A DNA stretch of 64,000 nt from contig CAZDGV010000004.1 in the NCBI GenBank assembly GCA_964505195.1, positions 1-64,000 on the forward strand. The letters are read 5' to 3'. Numbering within the stretch: the stretch's first letter is position 1; the number at the start of each line of letters is the position of its first letter. Position numbers and translations under genes: made by a program. Origin of the DNA: CAZDGV01 sp964505195 (GTDB lineage Bacteria; Bacteroidota; Bacteroidia; Chitinophagales; Chitinophagaceae). The notes below the pieces were generated by a model. It made no database searches. It worked only from the letters and a program-made list of their open reading frames with translations, and was not told the origin of the DNA. Of this stretch, positions 45,968-54,843 are shown piece after piece.

Positions 45968-46442
45968 GTTCGATGCTTACAAGATAATTTTTTAACTGCA
46001 TTCTTGCTCTGTGCAGGTACACTTTTACCTGTGTTTCGTTGAGTCCGGTAATTTTCCCAATCTCTTCATAGGTATAGCCCTCATAATCTTTCAGTAGCAC
46101 CAGGCTTCTTGATGTTTCATTGAGCTTTGAAAGCGCTTCGTTCAACACCTTCTTCAAATTTGAAACGGGTTTTTCACTAATCTTTAGCCCCTCCGGCATC
46201 GTTTCCTCCAGTTGAATACGTTTGTATTTCCGAATATGATCAATCATTTGTCGGTACGCAACGGTAAACAAATAGGTTTTGCTGCGAAGGGGATCTACCT
46301 GTTCTCGATGCATCCACAATTTTTCAAATGCAGTTTGAACCACATCCCTTGCGTCTTCTTCATTGCGCAGATTCTTAAGTATAAAACGATAAACATTATC
46401 CGCATATTTATTTACACATTCGTTATACTCCGCAGTGGTCAT
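45957..46442 (-). CDS. ECF-type RNA polymerase sigma factor
   Basis: A 161-aa sigma-70 family protein. Region 2 includes NKYADNVYRFILKNLRNEEDARDVVQTAFEKLWMH and YLFTVAYRQMIDHIRKYKR. Region 4 is LSKLNETSRSLVLLKDYEGYTYEEIGKITGLNETQVKVYLHRARMQLKNYL. It is followed by an overlapping anti-sigma-type gene and an outer-membrane gene. A recognition motif cannot be predicted. No clear TAnnTTTG promoter precedes it. Confidence 0.95.
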   Translation of the reverse strand: MTTAEYNECVNKYADNVYRFILKNLRNEEDARDVVQTAFEKLWMHREQVDPLRSKTYLFTVAYRQMIDHIRKYKRIQLEETMPEGLKISEKPVSNLKKVLNEALSKLNETSRSLVLLKDYEGYTYEEIGKITGLNETQVKVYLHRARMQLKNYLVSIEHVI

Positions 46443-46647
46443 TTGGCTATTCTTGACTGGTTTTGTTTCCGGCTACGATACTTATACGTTTTTCAGGACA
46501 AAATGTTACAGTTCAAATATCCGAACTGAGAAATAACGGCTGTACCTAAAAAACCAGCATATTCGAAGTTTTCAAGATTTTAACAAATCCATAAACAGAT
46601 ATTTACCTGAGTTGGCCATATTCTATATAATGAACTGCAAAACACGG

Positions 46648-46655
46648 TAACTTTG
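46648..46655 (+). promoter_or_regulatory. kbl: -7 element (TAACTTTG) of kbl
   Basis: TAACTTTG fits TAnnTTTG and lies 21 nt before the ATG at 46677. No consensus -33 at the right distance. The rest of 46443-46676 is A/T-rich with no gene. Confidence 0.55.
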
Positions 46656-46676
46656 CCCAGCAAAATCTGTTGATGC

Positions 46677-47864
46677 ATGAATGAAAAGCTTGTCCATCGA
46701 ATACAGGCCGAATTAGAAGAGATCAGAACGGCCGGTTTATTTAAAACAGAAAGGATTATTGAGAGTCCGCAGGGCGCTGAAATTGTGGTAAACGGTAAGA
46801 CGGTTCTCAATTTCTGTGCAAACAACTATTTAGGGCTTTCTTCGCATCCCAAAGTAATTGAAGCTGCTAAAAAAGCCATCGATCATCGCGGCTTTGGTAT
46901 GAGCAGCGTGCGCTTTATTTGCGGCACCCAAGACATTCATAAGGAGCTGGAAGCAAAAATTTCTGCATTTCTCGGTACGGAAGATACCATTCTGTATGCA
47001 GCAGCTTTTGATGCCAACGGCGGGGTATTTGAGCCCTTGCTAAGTGAAGAAGATGCCATCATCAGCGATGCTCTCAACCATGCATCTATCATCGACGGTG
47101 TGCGTCTATGTAAGGCCCGTCGTTTTCGGTATGAGCATAACAATATGGCAGATCTGGAAGCAAAGCTGCAGGAGGCATCTGATGCCCGCACCCGACTGAT
47201 CGTTACCGATGGCAGTTTCAGCATGGATGGCACCATTGCACAACTCGATCGCATTGTTGAACTGGCAGAAAAATATGATGCAGCTGTAATGATCGATGAA
47301 TGCCATTCCAGTGGTTTTTTAGGAAAGACCGGTCGTGGTACACATGAATACCGCGGTGTGATGGGGAAAATCGATATCATCACCGGTACCTTGGGTAAGG
47401 CGTTGGGCGGTGCCAGCGGCGGATTTACCAGCGGCCGTAAAGAAGTAATTGAAATGCTGCGTCAGCGTTCTCGTCCTTATCTGTTCAGCAATACCCTTGC
47501 ACCCAGCATTGTAGGTGCTTCCATTGCCGTACTTGATTTGCTGAGCGAAACCACCGAACTGCGCGATCAGCTGGAAACAAATACCAAGTATTTCCGTGCG
47601 AATATGACTGATGCCGGTTTTGACATCAAGCCCGGTGATCATCCTATTGTTCCTATCATGCTATATGATGCAGTGATAGCGCAGCAATTTGCTGCCAAAC
47701 TATTGGAAGAAGGTATTTATGTGATTGGATTCTTTTATCCCGTAGTGCCAAAGGGACAAGCACGGATTCGTGTGCAGCTTAGTGCAGCACATACCCAAGC
47801 GCATCTCGATACTGCCATTGCTGCTTTCAAAAAAGTAGGAAAGGAATTGGGGGTCATCAAATAG
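46677..47864 (+). CDS. kbl: Glycine C-acetyltransferase (2-amino-3-ketobutyrate CoA ligase)
   Basis: A 395-aa PLP enzyme of the alpha-oxoamine synthase family. It cleaves 2-amino-3-ketobutyrate with CoA to glycine and acetyl-CoA. The motifs [53 protein letters not shown] and the PLP-lysine segment [18 protein letters not shown] are all standard for Kbl. No tdh (threonine dehydrogenase) lies beside it. Confidence 0.96.
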   Translation: MNEKLVHRIQAELEEIRTAGLFKTERIIESPQGAEIVVNGKTVLNFCANNYLGLSSHPKVIEAAKKAIDHRGFGMSSVRFICGTQDIHKELEAKISAFLGTEDTILYAAAFDANGGVFEPLLSEEDAIISDALNHASIIDGVRLCKARRFRYEHNNMADLEAKLQEASDARTRLIVTDGSFSMDGTIAQLDRIVELAEKYDAAVMIDECHSSGFLGKTGRGTHEYRGVMGKIDIITGTLGKALGGASGGFTSGRKEVIEMLRQRSRPYLFSNTLAPSIVGASIAVLDLLSETTELRDQLETNTKYFRANMTDAGFDIKPGDHPIVPIMLYDAVIAQQFAAKLLEEGIYVIGFFYPVVPKGQARIRVQLSAAHTQAHLDTAIAAFKKVGKELGVIK

Positions 47865-47896
47865 ATTGGACGAGGGTTAATTATAAAAAACGAGTT

Positions 47897-48706
47897 ATGC
47901 GTTTATCATACTATACTTTTTTTATCGGATTGTTTTTTTTGAGTGCCTGTAACCTGAATAATATCAGCAGCGACAATAATATCAAGCCGCTGTTTGAAAA
48001 ATACCAGGCGAAAGGCAGTTTTGCTATGTTCGACAATGCGCAGGGTGAATTTACATTGTATGATACCGCTTACTATCGCAAGCGTTTTTCGCCTGCATCT
48101 ACTTTCAAGATTGTGAACGGACTGATTGGCTTGGAAACAGGGCGCATATTTGATGAAAATATGGTTATTCCCTGGGATGGCGTGGAAAGATCGATACCCG
48201 ATTGGAATAAAGACTTAACCATGTCGGAAGCTTTTCAGGTATCTTCTGTACCTTATTTTCAGGAAGTAGCCAAGCGCATTGGTCGCGATACGATGCAATA
48301 CTGGATTGATACACTCGGCTATGGCAATAAGGATATCAGCGGACCGATCGACTCTTTCTGGTTGAATCAAACCCTCAAAATTTCACCCGACGAGCAACTC
48401 GGTTTGGTAAAGCGTCTATATTTCGGACAGCTTCCTTTTCAGAAACGCACGCAAGAGATAATGAAAAAGGTGATGCTGCGAGAGAGTAATTCGCTCTACA
48501 AGCTCAGCTATAAAACCGGGTGGGGTAAAAATGAAAAAGGAGAAGAACTCGGCTGGGTGGTTGGCTGGATAGAAGAAAATCGCCATCCCTATTTTTTTGT
48601 ATTGTTGGTGGAATCGCCTGATCCCAATTACGATATGGTTAACCGTCGCATGGCTTTGCTGAAAGACATCCTAAACCACTATGAGTTTATGCAGGGCAAA
48701 AAATGA
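47897..48706 (+). CDS. Class D beta-lactamase (OXA-like), predicted lipoprotein
   Basis: A 269-aa serine beta-lactamase. The active-site motif is S68-TF-K71, with S116-x-V118, Y142-G-N144 and K206-T-G208, in class D order and spacing. MRLSYYTFFIGLFFLSAC is a lipoprotein signal with Cys at 18, so it would be membrane-anchored rather than soluble. The Lys in STFK is expected to be carboxylated as in other OXA enzymes. It may hydrolyse penicillins; the spectrum cannot be inferred. It follows kbl by 32 nt, and its context does not suggest a mobile element, so it looks chromosomal and intrinsic. Confidence 0.93.
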   Translation: MRLSYYTFFIGLFFLSACNLNNISSDNNIKPLFEKYQAKGSFAMFDNAQGEFTLYDTAYYRKRFSPASTFKIVNGLIGLETGRIFDENMVIPWDGVERSIPDWNKDLTMSEAFQVSSVPYFQEVAKRIGRDTMQYWIDTLGYGNKDISGPIDSFWLNQTLKISPDEQLGLVKRLYFGQLPFQKRTQEIMKKVMLRESNSLYKLSYKTGWGKNEKGEELGWVVGWIEENRHPYFFVLLVESPDPNYDMVNRRMALLKDILNHYEFMQGKK

Positions 48707-48784
48707 TGCTGCCCTGCTGTTCAAGCAAGGATGATCGTTGCCCTAACAAGCGCTGTTCATACAACCATCGCGGCTTTTCTTTGT

Positions 48785-48792
48785 TACCTTTA
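48785..48792 (+). promoter_or_regulatory. ispG: -7-like element (TACCTTTA) of ispG
   Basis: TACCTTTA differs by one base from TAnnTTTG and lies 26 nt before the ATG at 48819. The alternative TTG start at 48795 would be within a few bases of the expected transcript start. Confidence 0.45.
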
Positions 48793-48818
48793 CATTGCCA
48801 TCGATAAAATCATGTTCC

Positions 48819-50852
48819 ATGCAATTGTACTGTCCTTCGCTCACTGCTTATCAGCGACTAATTACTAGAGAGGTTAAGATCGGAGACTTGTACATGGGCA
48901 ATCCCGGCGGGGGTATCTCTCATCCTATTCGGGTGCAAACCATGACCACCACCGATACGATGGATACGGAAGCAACCGTTGCACAGTCTATCCGCTGCAT
49001 CGAAGCGGGGGCAGAGCTGGTGCGTATTACCGCCCCTTCACGAAAAGAAGCCGAAAATTTACAACAGATCAAAGATCAGCTGCGTAAGCGCGGATACCAT
49101 ACCCCATTGGTTGCCGATATTCATTTTACTCCGAATGCAGCTGAAATTGCGGCGCGGATTGTAGAGAAGGTAAGGGTGAACCCGGGCAACTATGTTGACA
49201 AGAAAAAATTTGAACTCATTGAATATACGGATGCCGATTATCAGGAAGAGATCGATCGCATCAGAGAGCGTTTCACTCCGCTGGTACAAATTTGTAAGTC
49301 GTACGGTACTGCCATGCGCATCGGTACCAATCATGGCTCCTTGAGCGATCGAATTATGAGTCGCTATGGCGATACACCCATGGGCATGGTAGAAAGTGCG
49401 ATGGAGTTTTTACGCATCGCCCGCGATGAAAGCTTTCATAACATCGTTCTCAGTATGAAAGCCAGCAATCCGCAGGTAATGGTGCAGGCATATCGATTGC
49501 TCATTAAAACAATGGAGGAGGAGTTTGGTACTTGTTATCCTTTGCATTTGGGGGTTACAGAAGCAGGCGACGGAGAAGACGGAAGAATAAAGAGTGCAGC
49601 AGGCATCGGAACATTATTAGAAGACGGTATTGGCGATACGGTAAGGGTGAGTTTAACCGAAGATCCGGAATTTGAAATTCCCGTTTGTCGCGATCTGGTA
49701 AAGCGATATCATCAGCGTTCAGAACATCTTCCCATCCCTGCTATTGAGAAATTGCCCTATTCGCCTTTTTCCTACAAGCGAAGAGACAGTTTTGCTGTAG
49801 ATAATATTGGAGCCGGTCAGGTGCCTGTGGTGATTGCTGACCTGAGCAAAATAAATCATATCACCCCGGCAGATCTGCAGCATATAGGTTACAGTTATGA
49901 TGCAGCTACCGATAAGTGGAGCATCAGTGATGCTGCAGCTGATTATATTTTTACCGGTCATCAGCAACTCGATTTTGCATTGCCCGGTACACTGAAAGTG
50001 ATTGTGTTTCCCGAAACATGGAAAGCATGTGCCACCACGATTGCCGGTGAGGAGAAATATTTCCCGCTTTTTATGGACAGTGGCTTTGCACAGGCAGCGG
50101 CTGTGAGTGAGAAGATGAATTTTGTGATGCTCGATTGCTTTAGTGATGCAACACCTGTAAATGACTTTACCTTTTTAGATGCTGTTGCGAATGATCCGCG
50201 TGTGGTGCTTTGTTTACGATCATCCAATTTGCATGCCATGCCTGCAGTGCGCCGGATGTTTTGTACACTCATGCAAAAAGGCATACGCAACCCGGTGGTG
50301 TTGATGAGCGATAGTCGCTGGCAAACAGCAGATGAACATTTAATTCATTTTGCTACTGAATGCGGCGCATTGCTGCTTGATGGAATGGGCGATGGCATTA
50401 GTTTAAGCATACCAGATACGGCAGCAGAACAGAAAGAAGGTATCAATGCCAGCGGGAGGAATTATCTCAACAATGCTTCGGTAGAGCAGTTTTTAAATCA
50501 AACGGCTTTTGGTATTCTGCAGGCCTCACGTACACGCATTTCAAAAACAGAATATATTTCCTGCCCATCCTGCGGACGTACGCTTTTTGATTTGCAGGAA
50601 ACCACTGCTAAAATCCGTTCCGTTACCCACCATCTGAAAGGAGTAAAAATTGCCATCATGGGATGTATCGTAAATGGCCCGGGTGAAATGGCCGATGCTG
50701 ATTTTGGTTATGTTGGAAGTGGACCGGGAAAAATTACATTATATAAGGGCAAGGAAATTGTAAAGCGCAATATTGAAAGTGAAGTAGCTGTAGAAGAACT
50801 CATACAGCTGCTGAAGGAATATGGTGCATGGGTAGATCCTGTTACAGCCTGA
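48819..50852 (+). CDS. ispG: 4-Hydroxy-3-methylbut-2-enyl diphosphate synthase, long form
   Basis: A 677-aa iron-sulfur enzyme of the non-mevalonate isoprenoid pathway, reducing methylerythritol cyclodiphosphate. The barrel domain starts VKIGDLYMGNPGGGISHPIRVQTMTTTDTMDTEATVAQSIRCIEAGAELVRIT. It is nearly twice the length of E. coli IspG because of the extra middle domain found in Bacteroidota, chlamydiae and plants. The C-terminal 4Fe-4S ligands are in SCPSCGRTLFDLQ and IMGCIVNGPGEMADADFGYVG. The start at ATG 48819 is preferred to the upstream TTG. Its product feeds the carotenoid and retinal pathway of crtY and blh. Confidence 0.97.
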   Translation: MQLYCPSLTAYQRLITREVKIGDLYMGNPGGGISHPIRVQTMTTTDTMDTEATVAQSIRCIEAGAELVRITAPSRKEAENLQQIKDQLRKRGYHTPLVADIHFTPNAAEIAARIVEKVRVNPGNYVDKKKFELIEYTDADYQEEIDRIRERFTPLVQICKSYGTAMRIGTNHGSLSDRIMSRYGDTPMGMVESAMEFLRIARDESFHNIVLSMKASNPQVMVQAYRLLIKTMEEEFGTCYPLHLGVTEAGDGEDGRIKSAAGIGTLLEDGIGDTVRVSLTEDPEFEIPVCRDLVKRYHQRSEHLPIPAIEKLPYSPFSYKRRDSFAVDNIGAGQVPVVIADLSKINHITPADLQHIGYSYDAATDKWSISDAAADYIFTGHQQLDFALPGTLKVIVFPETWKACATTIAGEEKYFPLFMDSGFAQAAAVSEKMNFVMLDCFSDATPVNDFTFLDAVANDPRVVLCLRSSNLHAMPAVRRMFCTLMQKGIRNPVVLMSDSRWQTADEHLIHFATECGALLLDGMGDGISLSIPDTAAEQKEGINASGRNYLNNASVEQFLNQTAFGILQASRTRISKTEYISCPSCGRTLFDLQETTAKIRSVTHHLKGVKIAIMGCIVNGPGEMADADFGYVGSGPGKITLYKGKEIVKRNIESEVAVEELIQLLKEYGAWVDPVTA

Positions 50853-50876
50853 TGTTCATTTAGAGAGAGGAATACT

Positions 50877-51206
50877 TTATTCAAGAAACGACGCAATCAG
50901 CTTTTCCATTTTTTCGATCTTTTCTTCGTTTACACTGTAGCGAATATGTTTTCCATTGCGATGGGTGTTTACGAATCCAGCCCTGCGCAAAATAGCCAGG
51001 TGCTGAGATGTTACCGATTGTTCCAATCGCAAAGCAATGTAAAGCTCCGTTACCGTCATTTGCTTTTTTTCAAAAATCATTTGCAAGATTTGCTGACGCA
51101 AAGGATGGTTGATTGCGCGTAGCGTCACTGCTGCTTTACGCAGTTGCTGTACGCTCATCTCTAGCTTTTCCTGACTAGGGCTGGTATTTTCTACAGGTGT
51201 TGTCAT
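50877..51206 (-). CDS. ArsR-family winged-helix regulator, no cysteines
   Basis: A 109-aa regulator with the helix-turn-helix ALRLEQSVTSQHLAILRRAGFVNTHRNGKHIRYSVNEEKIEKM. It has no cysteine at all, so a cysteine-thiolate metal site is excluded. It may respond to another signal or bind DNA constitutively. The ATG at 51206 is preferred to a TTG two codons upstream. It is third in a leftward set after the HAD-like and tsaB genes, 48 nt from tsaB. Confidence 0.92.
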   Translation of the reverse strand: MTTPVENTSPSQEKLEMSVQQLRKAAVTLRAINHPLRQQILQMIFEKKQMTVTELYIALRLEQSVTSQHLAILRRAGFVNTHRNGKHIRYSVNEEKIEKMEKLIASFLE

Positions 51207-51254
51207 TAACAATCCATCTTATTTATAAAGTAAAGCAATCTTGCCGATATAGAT

Positions 51255-51944
51255 TCAGCTTTTCGATTCCTTTTTCGCGGGCGTATAAAAATCTTTGCTG
51301 TACTGTGGTGCTGCATAAGCCAATGAGCTAAATTGCTTTTTGTTAAACATCGATTCAGCCATCGTTGCCATATCGGCAGCTGACCAGCTATCTGTAATAA
51401 AGCGCGCATTGGAATCTTTGCAAATTGTTTTCCATTTGTCTGTACCGCTACCGGTAAAATGAACAACAGATTCTGAAAGCCATTCTTGGTAAGATGCTTC
51501 GTCAAGCAGCTTTGGTTGTGGTGCTTCCAGGCATTCAAGCGCAGCATTATATACAGCGCTGAATACTTCCATTCGTCTCGCATCAATCATAGGTATGATC
51601 AAGTCGTTTTTTCCGATGGCAGCATTACTCACTGCAGCATACGCCATGATTGCTGTTGTAGGGATCGTCAAGAGTGGAATATTCAGTGCATAACAAATGC
51701 CCTTGGCAGATGCCATACCTACGCGCAATCCGGTGTATGACCCCGGACCTTCACTTACACAAACTGCTGCTATACTTTTTATATCGAGTGAAAGCGCTTC
51801 AAGCAGTCCAGTAATGGCCGGTTGAATAAAAGCAGCATGATCTTTTTGTATTTCATTGCGTTTCATGCCTAGCACTTTACCGTCCTTTGCAATGGCAACA
51901 GAGGCATGAGTGGTGGCACTATCAATACAAAGTAGAATCGACAT
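51255..51944 (-). CDS. tsaB: tRNA threonylcarbamoyladenosine biosynthesis protein TsaB
   Basis: A 229-aa ASKHA-fold protein that supports TsaD in making t6A at position 37 of ANN-decoding tRNAs. The start MSILLCIDSATTHASVAIAKDGKVLG and the signature VCVSEGPGSYTGLRVGMASAKGICYALNIPL are diagnostic, followed by IPMIDARRMEVFSAVY. It is 6 nt downstream of the HAD-like gene. Confidence 0.95.
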   Translation of the reverse strand: MSILLCIDSATTHASVAIAKDGKVLGMKRNEIQKDHAAFIQPAITGLLEALSLDIKSIAAVCVSEGPGSYTGLRVGMASAKGICYALNIPLLTIPTTAIMAYAAVSNAAIGKNDLIIPMIDARRMEVFSAVYNAALECLEAPQPKLLDEASYQEWLSESVVHFTGSGTDKWKTICKDSNARFITDSWSAADMATMAESMFNKKQFSSLAYAAPQYSKDFYTPAKKESKS

Positions 51945-51950
51945 GCTGCG

Positions 51951-52562
51951 TTATTGAAGCAGCGAAGCTGCGGGTGTGTAAATGGAATTTTCAGCAGCAA
52001 GTGCCTGAAGCAGATTGGCAACATGTTGCTTCCCAATTTTTTCGCACCATGCAAATGGTCCCAGCGGGTAATTGGTGCCCAGTCGCATAGCCGTATCAAT
52101 GTCTGCCGGTAATGCAATATCTTCTTCCGCAGCTAAATAAGCTTCGTTAATGATGCATGCGATGATACGCGGCGTGATGAAGCCGATTGTATCGGGCAAC
52201 CAATTTCCTTGGATGCCAAATCTTTCCAAAAAAGGAGTAAAAAAGGGTTGATGGGATACGGAGGCACTTATTTCAAGCGGAGCTTGATCATTAGCACCTG
52301 GCCACCAATTGTAGCGTGCAATGGGAGCGTTGCCAACTTGTAACTCCTGCAGCGTATAGCAGGTGCTTCCAATGAGCACAGGGATATTTTTTTCCTTGTA
52401 AATATTTATCCTTGAAGGATGTTGCTCCAAAAATGGATCAATGATGAAGTCGGCATCTACTCCTTCAGGTTGTGCGGCAACATGAAAGCTACATCCCTCT
52501 GCATGCAAAGGTTTGCCCATCCATTCCGACACAGGGTTGTCTGCTATCACGAACACTTTCAT
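51951..52562 (-). CDS. 3-Hydroxyacyl-CoA dehydrogenase C-domain protein with a reduced N-terminus
   Basis: A 203-aa protein. Residues about 110-195 (DTIGFITPRIIACIINEAYLAAEEDIALPADIDTAMRLGTNYPLGPFAWCEKIG) match the C-terminal dimerisation domain of 3-hydroxyacyl-CoA dehydrogenases. The N-terminal half lacks the GxGxxG loop of the NAD-binding Rossmann domain and is about half its usual length, though VFVIAD- and VLIGSTC-like strands remain. It is therefore probably not an active dehydrogenase as written. There is no frame break nearby. It is first in the tsaB-arsR set. Confidence 0.8.
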   Translation of the reverse strand: MKVFVIADNPVSEWMGKPLHAEGCSFHVAAQPEGVDADFIIDPFLEQHPSRINIYKEKNIPVLIGSTCYTLQELQVGNAPIARYNWWPGANDQAPLEISASVSHQPFFTPFLERFGIQGNWLPDTIGFITPRIIACIINEAYLAAEEDIALPADIDTAMRLGTNYPLGPFAWCEKIGKQHVANLLQALAAENSIYTPAASLLQ

Positions 52563-52584
52563 GCTTTCTTATTGCTTTTCATTG

Positions 52585-52621
52585 CAAAAATAGGGGGATT
52601 CACAGCCTTTCGCTAAACTTG
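52585..52621. promoter_or_regulatory. Divergent -7 elements for the HAD-like gene and ridA
   Basis: TATTTTTG on the minus strand (52585-52592) lies 22 nt before the HAD-like ATG. TAAACTTG on the plus strand (52614-52621) lies 16 nt before the ridA ATG and differs by one base from consensus. The two genes diverge from this short region. Confidence 0.5.
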
Positions 52622-52637
52622 CATCACAATCTCATTT

Positions 52638-53018
52638 ATGGAAAAAACAATTATACAAACCCATCAGGCACCTGCGCCCATCGGTCCGTACAGTCAGGCA
52701 GTAAAAGCTGGAAATATGCTTTTCATATCCGGACAAATTGCCATTGATCCGCAAACCAATGAACTTAATAATTCCGACCTGAATACTGAAACACATCAGG
52801 TAATGAAAAATCTTTCAGCCGTGCTTGCTGCGGCCGGACTGGATTTAAGTAACGTGGTTAAGACCACCATTTTTCTCAGTGACATGAGTTTGTTTGCTGC
52901 GGTGAATGAAATTTATGGTGGATATTTTACAGATCAGTTTCCTGCACGGGAAACGGTGGCGGTAAAAGGGCTACCCCGCAATGTTCATGTGGAGATCAGT
53001 ATGATTGCTGCTATTTAA
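52638..53018 (+). CDS. ridA: RidA family deaminase
   Basis: A 126-aa trimeric enamine/imine deaminase that hydrolyses reactive 2-aminoacrylate-type intermediates. The full signature is readable: PAPIGPYSQAVKAGNMLFISGQIAIDPQTN, VVKTTIFLSDMSLFAAVNEIYGGYFTDQFPARETVAVKGLPRNVHVEISMIA. The catalytic Arg is in FPARETV. It is complete and normal in length. Confidence 0.97.
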   Translation: MEKTIIQTHQAPAPIGPYSQAVKAGNMLFISGQIAIDPQTNELNNSDLNTETHQVMKNLSAVLAAAGLDLSNVVKTTIFLSDMSLFAAVNEIYGGYFTDQFPARETVAVKGLPRNVHVEISMIAAI

Positions 53019-53029
53019 TATGCGCAAAC

Positions 53030-54577
53030 CTAGATTCTGATTTCTTCTCCCTGCTTGTCGTAAAACTGGTATTGGGTAAGATGAAAGCCCGTATTTGATT
53101 TTAAACGAATGCTTTGCTTGAAGCGCCAGCTCCATTTCATTCGCTTGGAGGGGAATCCTTTTCTTAAATATGCTTCTAAAATGGGATGCACCATTACCGT
53201 GAGACCATCATGTTTTTGCATGATGAGGTAGCTCAGGTTCTTTTCAATTTCATCTTCCAGAATAAGGGTAGATGCAACTTTGCCGGTGCCTTCGCAGCTC
53301 GGGCACACTTCCTGCGTGTTGATGCTTACTTCGGGCTTCATGCGCTGACGTGTAATTTGCATGATCCCGAATTTTGAAATCGGCAGTATGGCATGCCGTG
53401 CACGGTCGCCTTTCATCAGCGTTTCCATTGCATCGGCCAGCTTGCGTTTGTTTTCAGGCAGTTTCATATCTATGAAATCCACCACGATAATGCCCCCTAA
53501 ATCGCGCAGCCGCAGCTGTCTGGCAATTTCTTCCGCCGCCTCCAAGTTGGTTTGCAGTGCATTTTCTTCCTGGTTGCTTCCAACACTCTTGTAACCGCTG
53601 TTTACATCAATTACGTGCAGCGCTTCGGTATGTTCTATAATGAGGTATGCGCCACTGTTAAGATTTACGGTTTTGCCGAAAGCAGCTTTTACCTGCTTGG
53701 TAATGCCAAAGCTGTCGAAGATGGCAGCACCGTTTTGATAGTAGCCTACGATGTCGGCTTTTTCAGGAGCAATTTTTTGAATATAGGTGCGAGTGTCGTT
53801 GAAAATATTTTTATCGTTTACAACAATGCGATTGAAATCGGCATTGAGTAAATCACGCAGAATGCTGGTGGTTTTATTTTGCTCACCCAGAATTTTGGCG
53901 GGTGCAGTTGCATTTTTCAGGTTTTGCTGAATTTGCTTCCACATGAGCACCAGGTTATTGAGATCTTCATGCAGCTCTGCGGTATTTTTTCCTTCTGCAG
54001 CCGTGCGCACTATTACACCAAAGTTTTTGGGTTTGATGGCTTCAACAATTTTTTGAAGTCGTCGGCGCTCATCGCCTGAATGTATTTTTCGTGAAACCGC
54101 TACAATGTCATTAAAGGGGGTAACTACCACAAAACGACCAGGCAGGGAAATTTCGCAACTGAGGCGTGGGCCTTTGGCTGCGATGGGTTCTTTCAAAATC
54201 TGCACCAGCACATTGGGTTTTCCACCCAGTACTTCTCCAATTTTTCCGGTCTTAAGAATTTCAGGTTCGTTGCCAAATTTTCCGAAATCAAATGATTCCG
54301 GCTGCTTGTCGGTCATGGCAAGCTGCGTAAACTTGAGAATGGAACGGGCGTAGGGACTTAGGTCGGTATAGTGGAGAAACCCGTCTTTTTCAAAGCCCAC
54401 ATCAACAAATGCGGCATTCATTCCCGGCACAAGCTTTTTCACTTTGCCAAGGTATAGGTCGCCCACGGTAAAACTTGCATCATGCGTTTCCTGATGCAGT
54501 TCTACGAGCTTTTTGTCTTCCAACAAAGCAATTTCCACGCCGGACGGCGCAGACTGGATGATCAGTTCTTTATTCAC
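53030..54577 (-). CDS. rng: Ribonuclease E/G
   Basis: A 515-aa endoribonuclease of the RNase E/G family. The S1 RNA-binding domain is at about 35-110 (VGDLYLGKVKKLVPGMNAAFVDVGFEKDGFLHYTDLSPY). Catalytic Asp residues are in LHVIDVNSGY and GGIIVVDFIDM. The zinc link CPSCEGTG is at about 430. It lacks the long C-terminal scaffold of E. coli RNase E, so it is closer to RNase G. It ends 12 nt from the convergent ridA gene. A stem loop lies in the upstream leader (54679-54698). Confidence 0.96.
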   Translation of the reverse strand: MNKELIIQSAPSGVEIALLEDKKLVELHQETHDASFTVGDLYLGKVKKLVPGMNAAFVDVGFEKDGFLHYTDLSPYARSILKFTQLAMTDKQPESFDFGKFGNEPEILKTGKIGEVLGGKPNVLVQILKEPIAAKGPRLSCEISLPGRFVVVTPFNDIVAVSRKIHSGDERRRLQKIVEAIKPKNFGVIVRTAAEGKNTAELHEDLNNLVLMWKQIQQNLKNATAPAKILGEQNKTTSILRDLLNADFNRIVVNDKNIFNDTRTYIQKIAPEKADIVGYYQNGAAIFDSFGITKQVKAAFGKTVNLNSGAYLIIEHTEALHVIDVNSGYKSVGSNQEENALQTNLEAAEEIARQLRLRDLGGIIVVDFIDMKLPENKRKLADAMETLMKGDRARHAILPISKFGIMQITRQRMKPEVSINTQEVCPSCEGTGKVASTLILEDEIEKNLSYLIMQKHDGLTVMVHPILEAYLRKGFPSKRMKWSWRFKQSIRLKSNTGFHLTQYQFYDKQGEEIRI

Positions 54578-54678
54578 CGGAACGTCTTTAAGATTCTACC
54601 ATCACCTGATCAGGAAGGAAAGGAAAATGCAGATACTGATTTACAAGCATGTGATCAGCTGCATAGCAAAGGTGACAG

Positions 54679-54698
54679 CGCCCTGCATGGGCAGGGCG
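54679..54698. repeat. 8-bp GC-rich hairpin upstream of rng
   Basis: CGCCCTGC (54679-54686) pairs with GCAGGGCG (54691-54698) around ATGG. No T-tract follows on the minus strand, so it is more likely a leader or processing hairpin between the COX24-like gene and rng than a terminator. CCTGATCAGG at 54605-54614, closer to rng, is also palindromic. Confidence 0.5.
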
Positions 54699-54717
54699 TC
54701 ATCTCAAACAGAAGATC

Positions 54718-54813
54718 TTAGCGATTCTTCTTTTTGTGACGATTCTTGCGCAGGCGCTTTTTGCGCTTGTGCGTGGCTATTTTATGACGTTTTCTTTTTT
54801 TACCGCAAGGCAT
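54718..54813 (-). CDS. AURKAIP1/COX24-domain small ribosome-associated protein
   Basis: A 31-aa, highly basic peptide: MPCGKKRKRHKIATHKRKKR, then LRKNRHKKKNR. The pattern (KKRxxRxxxHKRKKRLRKNRHKKK) is that of the COX24/AURKAIP1 domain, found in small bacterial ribosomal proteins (bS22-like in mycobacteria) and mitoribosomal factors. It is easy to miss because of its size. It lies between the TPR gene and rng in a conserved Bacteroidota cluster. A ribosomal role is inferred from the family. Confidence 0.88.
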   Translation of the reverse strand: MPCGKKRKRHKIATHKRKKRLRKNRHKKKNR

Positions 54814-54843
54814 ACTTAATAATTTTAATGTGATCCAATTAAT

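Noticed and set aside
47897..48706. Resistance gene on a mobile element
   Set aside because: No transposase, integron or inverted-repeat pair surrounds it, and the neighbours are core metabolic genes.
50877..51206. Arsenic sensor for the arsR-like gene
   Set aside because: The protein has no cysteine and its neighbours are not arsenic genes.
54679..54698. Terminator between the COX24-like gene and rng
   Set aside because: The stem is GC-rich but no T-tract follows on the minus strand.
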